The notes under the pieces: model-generated
What the model was told of the DNA's origin: nothing
What the model saw: only the letters and a program-made list of their open reading frames with translations
Databases searched by the model: none
Position numbers and translations under genes: made by a program
Part shown: positions 29,966 to 37,140 of the stretch, one piece after another
Numbering within the stretch: the first letter of the stretch is position 1
Layout of the letters: each line of letters begins with the position of its first letter
DNA from: a virus
Reading direction: 5' to 3' (one strand)
Virus record (IMG/VR): IMGVR_UViG_3300046009_012809
Location: 1-37,140 of that record
DNA: 37,140 bases

Positions 29966-30693
29966 AATATTCTATAGGTATAGTATCCTTTAACAAGAGA
30001 TTTGAAAGCTATTTTAAACCTTTAATTAAATTTATTAAAGATAATTCTGATCTAGAAGTAGTAGTTTGCATAAATGGATCTCTTAGAGAGGAATTTGACG
30101 AGGTTTATAGAAAAGAACTCCTAGGTTTCTTGTCTCAATATGATAAAGTATATCCAATGATATTTACATCTTTTAGATCGTTAAGCAAATTATGGAATAA
30201 TTTAATTATCAATTCTACAAATGATAATATTTTAATACTAAATGATGATGTTAAAATACTTAATGGTAAATTTTTTGAAGATGTAGAAAAGAATATTAAT
30301 AATGATTTATTTACAATAAATGGTAGTTGGTCGCACTTTGTGGCAAATAAAAATCAAATGATTGAATTAGGTTTTTTTGATGAAAGATTGTTGGGTGTTG
30401 GAGAAGAAGATGGAGATATGGTATTTCGATATATAAATAAATATGGACAACGACCAAAAGATATTATTTCAGAGAATTTATATAATATATCTTCAAATGA
30501 AAATCAAGACAATATGAAGAAAGGCATTGGTAAATATTCTTTATTTAATAGATTATTTATGTTTAATTATAAATATTTGATGAATCCCAGCGGTATAAAA
30601 GGTATGTTTGATTATCCAGTAACACAAAATATTCAAGACACTAATTTGTATCCATACGAAAAATTCTACCTAGATAATATACATAACTTATGA
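29962..30693 (+). CDS. GT-A glycosyltransferase
   Basis: A 243-residue GT-A fold enzyme: KYSIGIVSFNKRFESYFKPL, then VVVCINGSLRE; the metal site is ILNDDVKI (92-99), and GFFDERLLGVGEEDGDMVFRY is the acceptor-side acidic motif analogous to GGFDER..GxEDxD in the preceding enzymes. The second half (MKKGIGKYSLFNRLFMFNYKYL) is basic and aromatic. Donor and acceptor unknown. It overlaps both neighbours by 4 nt, which indicates tight co-translation of the island. Confidence 0.75.
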   Translation: MKYSIGIVSFNKRFESYFKPLIKFIKDNSDLEVVVCINGSLREEFDEVYRKELLGFLSQYDKVYPMIFTSFRSLSKLWNNLIINSTNDNILILNDDVKILNGKFFEDVEKNINNDLFTINGSWSHFVANKNQMIELGFFDERLLGVGEEDGDMVFRYINKYGQRPKDIISENLYNISSNENQDNMKKGIGKYSLFNRLFMFNYKYLMNPSGIKGMFDYPVTQNIQDTNLYPYEKFYLDNIHNL

Positions 30694-31466
30694 AAAAATT
30701 AAATTATTACATTGTATATCATTCTACTATAGAAGAATCTTTTACGGATTCTATTCCTAATGATACAAGAATTTTTACAAAAGTAGGATTTAGTGAATCT
30801 AAGATTAGAAAAGAGCTGCAAAAACTAGAATTAAATTCTTTACCTAATTATTTTCAATTATCACAAAGTTATGGAGAGGGACAAGTTTTATTTAATTTAT
30901 TTTTAAACCCACAGGTCTATACTCAATCTGAATATATAGGCTTTGGACAATATGATATACAACTTTTAGTACCTTATAAAAATTTTGAAAATTATATAAA
31001 ACCAAATAATCTTTTAGCTTTTGAATATTCTACACTACGGCAAGATTATAATCAAAGAATATTAATGGATCTAAATCAAAGAAATAAATTGTGCGGCGAA
31101 GGATATAATTGCTATAATCAAATAATAAAAGATTATAATTATTTTTTTAAAACTAATCATAAACTTGAGGATCATTGGCATAAAGAAATAGCGTTATGTT
31201 CAGCATTTATTATAAAAACTGAAATTTATACTAAATTAATGAATTGGTTATATGTAATGATACTATCAAATAAATGGAATTGGTTTGATGAAAATAATCA
31301 GCACAGAATTCAAGCTGGACTTTTTGAAAGACATTGCGCTGTATTCTTAATGTTAGAAAATTTAAACTATATTAGGATACCCACGATACATCATGGAACC
31401 CCAGAGTTTAAACAATATATAAAAACAAAATATTTAGAAATAAACGATAAGTCTAACTATTATTGA
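30690..31466 (+). CDS. Probable glycosyltransferase, DUF4422-like
   Basis: A 258-residue protein. The segment YIGFGQYDIQLLVPYKNF (83-100) and the later QHRIQAGLFERHCAVFLM (210-228) match the pattern of DUF4422-type and capsule-related glycosyltransferases. The middle has many Asn, Tyr and Lys (DYNYFFKTNHKLEDHWHKEI). It has no DxD motif that I can identify with certainty, so activity is uncertain. It starts with a 4-nt overlap with the previous gene and ends against the next gene. Confidence 0.6.
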   Translation: MKKLNYYIVYHSTIEESFTDSIPNDTRIFTKVGFSESKIRKELQKLELNSLPNYFQLSQSYGEGQVLFNLFLNPQVYTQSEYIGFGQYDIQLLVPYKNFENYIKPNNLLAFEYSTLRQDYNQRILMDLNQRNKLCGEGYNCYNQIIKDYNYFFKTNHKLEDHWHKEIALCSAFIIKTEIYTKLMNWLYVMILSNKWNWFDENNQHRIQAGLFERHCAVFLMLENLNYIRIPTIHHGTPEFKQYIKTKYLEINDKSNYY

Positions 31467-31468
31467 TA

Positions 31469-31999
31469 ATGGCAACAACACTTAGACAAGATTTATTTCA
31501 TAAATATTCACAGGGATCAGAGGTATTCTTTGAGACTGGTACATATAAAGGAGAAGGAATAGAGGAAGCCTTAAAATATAATTTTAAGGAATTTTATAGC
31601 ATAGAACTTTTTAAACCATTATATAATTTTTGTATAGAAAAATTTAAAAATCAAGATAATATTAAAATATATTTTGGAGATAGTTCTGAAATATTAGGAG
31701 ATATTGTAAAAAGTATAGATAAAAAAATAACTTTTTGGCTAGATGGACATTTTTCTGGAGATCATACAGCAAAAGGCAAAAAAATATCGCCAATAATTGA
31801 AGAATTAAATCAAATACAAAATCATAAAAGAAATGATCATATAATTATGATTGATGATCTAAGATATGTAAGGCAAGGCTATTATGAAATGAATATGCCT
31901 CAAATTATCAATAAATTAAAAGATATTAACAAAGATTATGAAATACTTTTTGAAAATGGCGTAGATGTAGATGATATTCTGGTAGCATATATTAAATGA
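31469..31999 (+). CDS. SAM methyltransferase-like protein
   Basis: A 176-residue protein with a Rossmann methyltransferase start: FFETGTYKGEGIEEAL (SAM loop), YSIELF (acidic end of strand 2), IYFGDSSEIL, and FWLDGHFSGDHTAKGKK (strand 4), then HIIMIDDLRYVRQG. The pattern is shared with glycan-cluster enzymes. The ATG at 31469 was chosen over a TTG at 31463 that overlaps the preceding stop; the two differ by only two residues. The last codon overlaps the epimerase start (ATGA). Confidence 0.7.
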   Translation: MATTLRQDLFHKYSQGSEVFFETGTYKGEGIEEALKYNFKEFYSIELFKPLYNFCIEKFKNQDNIKIYFGDSSEILGDIVKSIDKKITFWLDGHFSGDHTAKGKKISPIIEELNQIQNHKRNDHIIMIDDLRYVRQGYYEMNMPQIINKLKDINKDYEILFENGVDVDDILVAYIK

Positions 32000-32445
32000 A
32001 AATATTAATTACTGGTGGAGCAGGAATGATCGGTAGTGTTTTATCTAGATATTTTCTTGATAAAAAATATAATATCATTCTATTGGATAATTTAAGCGGA
32101 GGATTTAAAGAAAATCTTCCTGAGAATATTAAATTTTATTTAAATGATATTTGCGATACTAATTCTATAAATAAAATATTTGAATTAGAGAATCCAGACT
32201 ATGTGATACATTGCGCTGCATATGCAGCCGAGATTTTAAGTCCATTTATAAGAAAATATAATTATGAAAACAATTTAATAGGATCGATAAATATCATAAA
32301 TGCTTGTATAAATTACAATGTTAAAAAGATAATCAATTTTTCTAGTTTTGCAACATATGGAGATGGCAATCCACCCTTTAAAGAAGATCACGTAAGAAAT
32401 CCTAAAGATCCATATGGTATTGCAAAATTAGCCATAGAGCTTTGA
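31996..32445 (+). CDS. NAD-dependent sugar epimerase, N-terminal half (split)
   Basis: A 149-residue protein with the NAD-binding half of an extended short-chain dehydrogenase/epimerase: GGAGMIG (7-13), DICD, HCAAYAAE, and the catalytic Ser (FSSFATYGDG, 115-124) and YxxxK (Tyr140, Lys144 in YGIAK). It stops directly after IEL with TGA, where other epimerases continue into the substrate domain. The continuation is in the next ORF, one base back. As a separate protein it could bind NAD but would lack the substrate domain, so either the two polypeptides assemble or a -1 frameshift joins them. Confidence 0.75.
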   Translation: MKILITGGAGMIGSVLSRYFLDKKYNIILLDNLSGGFKENLPENIKFYLNDICDTNSINKIFELENPDYVIHCAAYAAEILSPFIRKYNYENNLIGSINIINACINYNVKKIINFSSFATYGDGNPPFKEDHVRNPKDPYGIAKLAIEL

Positions 32446-32984
32446 AAGAAGCTTATGAACATTTTGGATTAAAGTATTCTACAATATTACCGCACAATGT
32501 TGTATCAAAATATCAAAACTATTGGGATAAATATAGAAATGCTATAGCAATTTGGATTAGACAAGCTTCTCTTGGAGAGGATATTACTATTTTTGGAGAT
32601 GGGTTACAAACGAGAGCTTTTTCAGATTGTCAATTTTTATGTGATCCAATAGAAAAACTATTAACGAATTATGATGATCATTTTTTTAATATAGGATCAG
32701 ATCGTCCAGTATCAATTAAAGATGCAGCTGAACTAGTTCTAAATATAGGTAAGGATTTTGGATTTAATAAATCAAAGCTCGTATTTCTAGAAAAAAGAAG
32801 AGAGGTAGTACATGCTTTTTGCGACCATCAAAAAGCTAAAGATTTATTAAATTTTAAAGATAAGACAGATCTTAAAAATCTTATAAAAGAGATGTATGAA
32901 TATTATATTCAATTTCCAAATAAAAAAGTAGAGTATATGAACTATGAAATAGATAAGAATATATACTCTTTTTGGAAAAAATGA
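32442..32984 (+). CDS. Sugar epimerase, C-terminal half (split)
   Basis: A 180-residue ORF that continues the epimerase: KEAYEHFGLKYSTILPHNVV, GDGLQTRAFSDCQFLCDPIEKLL, FFNIGSDRPVSIKDAAELVL and a helical end. These are the substrate-binding and late strands of the family (the GxGxQTRxFxxxxF pattern). It begins TTG at 32442, overlapping the first ORF by 4 nt (TTGA), in the -1 frame. One extra T in the TTT at 32441-32443 would fuse both ORFs into a normal-length enzyme. It could be a true split gene with coupling, a programmed shift, or a sequencing error. Confidence 0.7.
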   Translation: MKEAYEHFGLKYSTILPHNVVSKYQNYWDKYRNAIAIWIRQASLGEDITIFGDGLQTRAFSDCQFLCDPIEKLLTNYDDHFFNIGSDRPVSIKDAAELVLNIGKDFGFNKSKLVFLEKRREVVHAFCDHQKAKDLLNFKDKTDLKNLIKEMYEYYIQFPNKKVEYMNYEIDKNIYSFWKK

Positions 32985-32985
32985 A

Positions 32986-33585
32986 ATGAATAAAGCTTAT
33001 ATTAAAAATCTTTTAAAAAAAGATAATCCTATTATTTTTGAAATTGGTTGCGCAGATGGGATTGATACCCAACAATTTTTAAATGAGTTTTCTGAAATCA
33101 AAATTTATGCTTTTGAACCAGATCCATATAATCTAAATATTATTAAGAATAAAAATTTTGATAAAAGATTTAATATCTTCAAAGGGGTTGTAAGTAGTAC
33201 TGATGGTACTAGATATTTTTTAAGGTCTGATGGATCTAGACATTCTGGATCAATACTAAAACCTAAAAATCATTTAAATATTTGGCCAGAAGTACATTTT
33301 ACAGAACAAATAGAAGTAGAATCAATTAGATTAGATACATTCTGTGAAATTAATTTAATTAATCAAATAGATTTTATATGGATAGATGCGCAGGGAGCAG
33401 AGGGTGAAATCCTCAAGAGTGGAAAAAATATATTAAAAAATACAAAATATATATATACAGAATACTCTGATAATGAATGGTATGAGAATCAACCAAATCT
33501 ACAAATGTTAATAGATATTTTAGGTGAAAATTGGATTTTAAAAGAAAAATTTCAAGCAGATGTTCTATTTGAAAATATAAATTAA
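32986..33585 (+). CDS. FkbM-family methyltransferase
   Basis: A 199-residue FkbM-type O-methyltransferase. The SAM loop is IIFEIGCADGIDTQQF (16-31), followed by YAFEPDPYN (42-50), then the marker of the family, IDFIWIDAQGAEGEILKSG (128-146). FkbM enzymes methylate hydroxyls of sugars and polyketides, fitting the glycan context. It lacks any long N-terminal extension. It starts 2 nt after the epimerase end, with no promoter-like element, and probably belongs to the same transcript. Confidence 0.85.
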   Translation: MNKAYIKNLLKKDNPIIFEIGCADGIDTQQFLNEFSEIKIYAFEPDPYNLNIIKNKNFDKRFNIFKGVVSSTDGTRYFLRSDGSRHSGSILKPKNHLNIWPEVHFTEQIEVESIRLDTFCEINLINQIDFIWIDAQGAEGEILKSGKNILKNTKYIYTEYSDNEWYENQPNLQMLIDILGENWILKEKFQADVLFENIN

Positions 33586-33602
33586 ATTAATAGTATTATA
33601 TA

Positions 33603-34739
33603 ATGAATAATATTCAAGAAACTTATTACGGAAAAAAGATAGACACCGCAAATATCTTAAATATTGAGGATGCCAGTAAGTTGATCAATGGAAGAAGAAC
33701 TGTAGTAATAACTGGAGTAACTGGTCAAGATGGAAGCCATATGGTTGATTTTCTACTGAAAAATACAGATTATGTTATCTTTGGTGGAGTAAGAAGATTA
33801 AGCGTTTATAATCACGAAAATATTAAACATATAAATTCAAATAGATTTTATCTTATTAATTTTGATTTAACTGATTCTCATGCTATATCTAGAACAATAG
33901 AAAAAATTCAACCAGATTATTTTATTAACTTTGCTGCTCAAAGTTTTGTGGCTAGTAGCTGGGATTTTGCTCGACAAACTTGGCAAACTAATTCTACTGC
34001 AGTACTTGATATTTTAGAAGCCATTAGACTTTATAAACCATCTTGTAGACTTTATCAAGCTGGATCTAGCGAAGAATTTGGGAATGTTCAGTATATCCCA
34101 CAAGACGAAAATCATCCGTTAAAACCTCGAAGTCCATACGGAGCAAGTAAAGCCGCCTCTAGACAATTGGTTAAAGTATATAGAGAATCTTATAATATTT
34201 ACGCTATTCAAGGATGGCTATTTAATCATGAAGGCACAAGACGAGGCGAAGAATTCGTGACTAGAAAAATTACAAAAAATGTAGCAAGAATTTATAATGC
34301 AATAAAAAATAATAAGGAATTTAAACCACTTGAATTAGGCAATATAGACGCAAAAAGAGATTGGAGCGATGCAGAAGATTTTGTAGAAGGCGTTTGGATG
34401 ATGTTAAATCAAGATAAATATAATTTAAATTACGATGGAATACCAAAAGAATATATTTTTTCATCTAATGAAACTCACACAATTCGAGAATTTGCAGAGA
34501 AAGCTTTTACTTACGCTGGTATCAGTGGAGAATGGGTTGGACAGAAAGAACATGAGGTATATCTTTCAAAAGATAAGAAAGTGTTAATTCAAATCAATCC
34601 AAAATTCTATAGACCTGCTGAAGTAGATCTTTTACTTGGAACATCAGATAAAGCTAGGAAAGAATTAAATTGGAAGCCTAAAATCTCATTTGATAATCTT
34701 ATTAAAAAAATGATAGATCACGATATTAATAATGAATAA
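33603..34739 (+). CDS. gmd: GDP-mannose 4,6-dehydratase
   Basis: A 378-residue enzyme that converts GDP-D-mannose into GDP-4-keto-6-deoxy-D-mannose, the precursor of GDP-fucose, GDP-rhamnose and GDP-perosamine. The NADP loop is GVTGQDG (38-44), the catalytic set is Ser155/Ser156, Glu157 (GSSEEFG) and Tyr179/Lys183 (SPYGASK), and the family-specific [18 protein letters not shown] and [15 protein letters not shown] are present. About 32 residues precede the usual start of the family ([19 protein letters not shown] onward). It overlaps the next gene by 8 nt. Confidence 0.93.
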   Translation: MNNIQETYYGKKIDTANILNIEDASKLINGRRTVVITGVTGQDGSHMVDFLLKNTDYVIFGGVRRLSVYNHENIKHINSNRFYLINFDLTDSHAISRTIEKIQPDYFINFAAQSFVASSWDFARQTWQTNSTAVLDILEAIRLYKPSCRLYQAGSSEEFGNVQYIPQDENHPLKPRSPYGASKAASRQLVKVYRESYNIYAIQGWLFNHEGTRRGEEFVTRKITKNVARIYNAIKNNKEFKPLELGNIDAKRDWSDAEDFVEGVWMMLNQDKYNLNYDGIPKEYIFSSNETHTIREFAEKAFTYAGISGEWVGQKEHEVYLSKDKKVLIQINPKFYRPAEVDLLLGTSDKARKELNWKPKISFDNLIKKMIDHDINNE

Positions 34740-35808
34740 TTTTAAAAAAAAGATTTTAGTAACAGGATCATCAGGTTTAATTGGATCTGAAACTGTATCA
34801 TTTTTTTATTTACAAAATTATGAGATACATGGTATAGACAATAATCAGAGAGCAGTATTTTTTGGTCCAAATGGAGATACTCGCTGGAACCAATTAGAAA
34901 TGCAAAGAAAATATAAAAATTTTGTACATCATGAAATAGATATAAGAGATAGAAATGGTATATTAAATTTAATAGAAAAAATAAAACCAGATATTATTAT
35001 TCATACAGCAGCTCAACCTAGTCATGATTTAGCAGCAACAATTCCATTTGAAGATTTTGATACAAATGCGGTTGGAACATTAAATTTACTGGAAGCCGCA
35101 AGGAGATTCTGTCCAGATGTAATTTTCATACATATGTCTACTAATAAAGTCTATGGAGATAGACCAAACCAAATAAAATTAAAAGAATTAGAAACGAGAT
35201 GGGATTATGAAGATATAAATTATATAAATGGCATTAATGAAAATTTTTCAATAGATAATAGTAAACACTCACTTTTTGGTGCATCAAAATTAGCTTCAGA
35301 TATAATGGTTCAAGAATATGGTAGATATTTTAATATTAAAACTTGCTGCTTGAGAGGTGGATGTCTTACTGGGCCAAATCACAGTGGGGTTGAGCTACAT
35401 GGATTTTTATCATATTTAATAAAATGTAATCTAGAAGAAAGAGTATTTAAAATTTACGGATACAAAGGCAAGCAGGTTAGAGATAATATTCATTCTGTAG
35501 ATGTAGTTAATTTTATAATGAATTTTATAGAATCTCCAAGAATTGGAGAAGTATATAATTTAGGAGGAGGAAGAGATAATAGCTGTTCTATATTAGAAGC
35601 ATTTTCAAAAATAGAAACTATAACTAATAAGAAGATGAAATATGAATATATAGAGAAGAATCGCGAAGGAGATCATATCTGCTATATATCAGATTTGTCA
35701 AAGATTCATAAACATTTCCCTAATTGGAAAATAACTAAATCGTTAGATTCAATTCTAATCGAAATAGCAGAATCTTGGAAAAAAAGAATAGAAATTGATT
35801 GTAATTAG
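34732..35808 (+). CDS. NAD-dependent epimerase of the CDP-paratose 2-epimerase-like family
   Basis: A 358-residue extended short-chain dehydrogenase. The NAD loop is TGSSGLIG (11-18); [11 protein letters not shown] (43-53) and [13 protein letters not shown] (134-146) mark the CDP-paratose/tyvelose epimerase-like branch; [18 protein letters not shown] and [12 protein letters not shown] follow. The usual YxxxK tyrosine is replaced by Phe182 (HSLFGASK, Lys186). This substitution appears in the family branch as I know it, so it is probably not a defect, but it makes the reaction uncertain. The likely substrate is a nucleotide-linked 6-deoxyhexose. It starts inside the end of gmd. Confidence 0.8.
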   Translation: MNNFKKKILVTGSSGLIGSETVSFFYLQNYEIHGIDNNQRAVFFGPNGDTRWNQLEMQRKYKNFVHHEIDIRDRNGILNLIEKIKPDIIIHTAAQPSHDLAATIPFEDFDTNAVGTLNLLEAARRFCPDVIFIHMSTNKVYGDRPNQIKLKELETRWDYEDINYINGINENFSIDNSKHSLFGASKLASDIMVQEYGRYFNIKTCCLRGGCLTGPNHSGVELHGFLSYLIKCNLEERVFKIYGYKGKQVRDNIHSVDVVNFIMNFIESPRIGEVYNLGGGRDNSCSILEAFSKIETITNKKMKYEYIEKNREGDHICYISDLSKIHKHFPNWKITKSLDSILIEIAESWKKRIEIDCN

Positions 35809-35834
35809 TATTTATTTATTGTATTATACTATTA

Positions 35835-36173
35835 ATGCATAATCATAAACTTTGTCAATTTATAGCTAAAAAATATATAAAAGGAAATATTAATTGGCCA
35901 AGAGAAATTAAAATAGCTCAAAAATTAACTAAAAAATTAAAAGAATTTGAATTTTGGGAAAACCTTCAAGATCTTAAGAGTCCACCTCCATCACTAGCAT
36001 GGTTTCTTAAACCAGAAGGTAAAGCCTTTCTATTAAAAGAATATGAAAAATTTAAATTAAATTTAAATACCGAAACTGTAAAACTAGAAGAAAATAAAGT
36101 CCAAGATGATAAAAAGATTTGCCAAAAACCTAAAACCTTGATAGAATTTATAAGATATGGGAAGAAAACCTAA
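35835..36173 (+). CDS. Small phage protein, unknown
   Basis: A 112-residue, lysine-rich protein: MHNHKLCQFIAKKYIKGNINWPREIKIAQKLTKKL, then EFWENLQDLKSPPPSLAWFLKPEGKAFLLKEYEKF and a polar tail. Likely helical; the KSPPPSLAWFLKPEGK segment (48-63) may be a conserved phage motif. It precedes and overlaps the recombinase gene by 17 nt, so a role in replication or recombination is possible by position. No known family is recognised. Confidence 0.5.
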   Translation: MHNHKLCQFIAKKYIKGNINWPREIKIAQKLTKKLKEFEFWENLQDLKSPPPSLAWFLKPEGKAFLLKEYEKFKLNLNTETVKLEENKVQDDKKICQKPKTLIEFIRYGKKT

Positions 36174-37140
36174 AGAAGAAATTATTGAATCATCTGGTCC
36201 AAGCGCATCAGATAGACTACTATCCTTTTTAAAGGAAAATAAAGAAGATCATTATAATTTTGAAGATGAAATCTATTATAAAGTATCTACTGGTAGTTTA
36301 AATCTTGATATTGCTACAGGTGGTGGTCTATGTCCAGGACTCCATAGATTTATTGGAATGAATGAAGGTGGAAAAACTTCAGAAGCACTTGAAGTAACAA
36401 AAAATTTTCTTAGAACAGTAGATAATTCTAGAGCTTTACTTTTTAAAGCGGAAGGAAGATTGAGTAAAGAAATCAAAGAACGCTCTGGAATTAAATTCGT
36501 AACTGATCCCAAAGAATGGGTTGATGGGACTTGTTTCGTATTTGAGTCTAATATTTTTGAAACAGTTTCAGAATTAATGAAAGACTTGATCCAATCCAAT
36601 GATGAGAATAAAAGATATATGTTTATTCTTGATTCGGTTGATGGATTGATGACTAAAGGCGATGCTCAAAAAAGTATGACAGAAGCAACAAAGGTTGCAG
36701 GAGGAGCAGTAATTTCATCCATGTTGATGAAGAAAATTTCTCTTGCACTTTCTAAACGTGGGCATATGGCTATCTTTATTAGTCAAGTCAGATCTGATAT
36801 TAAACTTGATCCTTATGCTGCAAATAAAGATATCCGTCAAACTACTGCAACAGGTGGAAATGCTTTGCTACATTTTGCTAATTGGATTCTTGAATTTGAA
36901 CCAAAGTTTAATAAAGATCTTATCCTTGAAAAACCAAACGATAAATACGATCCAGTTAAGAATAAGATAATTGGACACAATGTTAAAATTGTGATTAAAA
37001 AATCAACAAATGAATCCACCAACTCTAAGATTCAATATCCAATTAAATATGGTCGTAAAGATGGTTCTTCTGTTTGGAGAGAATACGAGGTTATCGATCA
37101 AATCCTAGCTTGGGAATTTGCAACTGCAAAAGGAGTTTCT
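36157..37140 (+). CDS. RecA/UvsX-family recombinase, partial
   Basis: The first 328 codons of a recombinase that runs past the window end. It begins MGRKPKEEIIESSGPSASDRL; the Walker A motif is GMNEGGKTS (67-75), the RecA catalytic-glutamate region is LLFKAEGRL (Glu99), Walker B is YMFILDSVDGL (154-164), and the DNA-loop/ATP-sensor strand is MAIFISQVRSD. The L2-like loop and QTTATGGNALLHFANWI follow. It would drive strand exchange in repair and recombination-dependent replication. A RecA-like fold is certain; UvsX or RecA subfamily cannot be resolved by eye. It overlaps the preceding gene by 17 nt. Confidence 0.9.
   Translation, partial: MGRKPKEEIIESSGPSASDRLLSFLKENKEDHYNFEDEIYYKVSTGSLNLDIATGGGLCPGLHRFIGMNEGGKTSEALEVTKNFLRTVDNSRALLFKAEGRLSKEIKERSGIKFVTDPKEWVDGTCFVFESNIFETVSELMKDLIQSNDENKRYMFILDSVDGLMTKGDAQKSMTEATKVAGGAVISSMLMKKISLALSKRGHMAIFISQVRSDIKLDPYAANKDIRQTTATGGNALLHFANWILEFEPKFNKDLILEKPNDKYDPVKNKIIGHNVKIVIKKSTNESTNSKIQYPIKYGRKDGSSVWREYEVIDQILAWEFATAKGVS

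Noticed and set aside
32436-32450. Programmed +1 frameshift like prfB (CTT TGA)
   Set aside because: Reading +1 after CTT gives GAA AGA AGC TTA TGA, a stop after four codons; the continuation is in the -1 frame.

Overview
This AT-rich window (very low GC by eye) is best read as part of the genome of a large tailed bacteriophage with T4-like gene content. The supporting genes are an ATP-dependent DNA ligase, a class Ia ribonucleotide reductase (both subunits), a dNMP kinase, a dCMP-type deaminase, a small sigma-70-family factor of the kind phages use for late transcription, a UvsX/RecA-like recombinase running off the right end, UV-damage endonuclease, a phage tRNA and a phage tmRNA. There are many short genes joined by 4-nt ATGA overlaps and almost no intergenic space. 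No capsid, terminase or tail-sheath gene is in the window. The host cannot be named. An LpxH-like phosphoesterase and an O-antigen-like sugar cluster suggest a Gram-negative bacterium, but this is inference.

Layout. 8-4803, minus strand: ligase, AbrB-like protein, LpxH-like phosphoesterase, UvsE, several small genes, a cluster of four 27-nt repeats and a predicted exported protein. 4870-5412, plus: a BspA-type leucine-rich-repeat protein. 5414-7385, minus: tRNA-Ser with an unusual ACU anticodon, flavodoxin-fold reductase, methyltransferase and small membrane proteins. 7454-11957, mostly plus: cysteine-rich, beta-rich proteins that may be virion components and a membrane/coiled-coil protein, interrupted by a minus-strand adenylosuccinate synthetase. 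11954-13498, minus: SEC-C protein and a GMP-reductase-like enzyme. 13578-22610, plus: deaminase, exported repeat protein, dNMP kinase, sigma factor, SSB-like protein, glycosyltransferase, ribonucleotide reductase and small genes, then a 386-nt gene-free stretch that looks like a structured RNA. 22641-23028: tmRNA, followed by an HNH endonuclease and another possible virion protein. 25081-35808: a 14-ORF glycan island (glycosyltransferases, methyltransferases, GDP-mannose dehydratase, epimerases). 35835-37140: small gene and recombinase.

How the genes work together. GMP reductase plus adenylosuccinate synthetase would turn guanine into adenine nucleotides, and the deaminase would turn dCMP into dUMP on the way to dTMP. 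With ribonucleotide reductase and dNMP kinase this forms a plausible circuit for turning host nucleotides into precursors of an AT-rich genome. The glycan island appears able to make a deoxysugar and assemble a short, possibly methylated glycan whose acceptor is unknown.

The most striking hidden signal is a hexamer, GTGTAA or a close variant, placed exactly 8-9 nt before the start codon of at least nine genes that begin transcription units, on both strands, and also 24 nt before the tmRNA. This fits a phage-specific promoter that makes nearly leaderless mRNAs, perhaps read by the sigma factor encoded here. Other points of interest are the unidentified structured RNA, the 27-nt dyad repeats (one of which supplies the start of a small gene) and a split epimerase.
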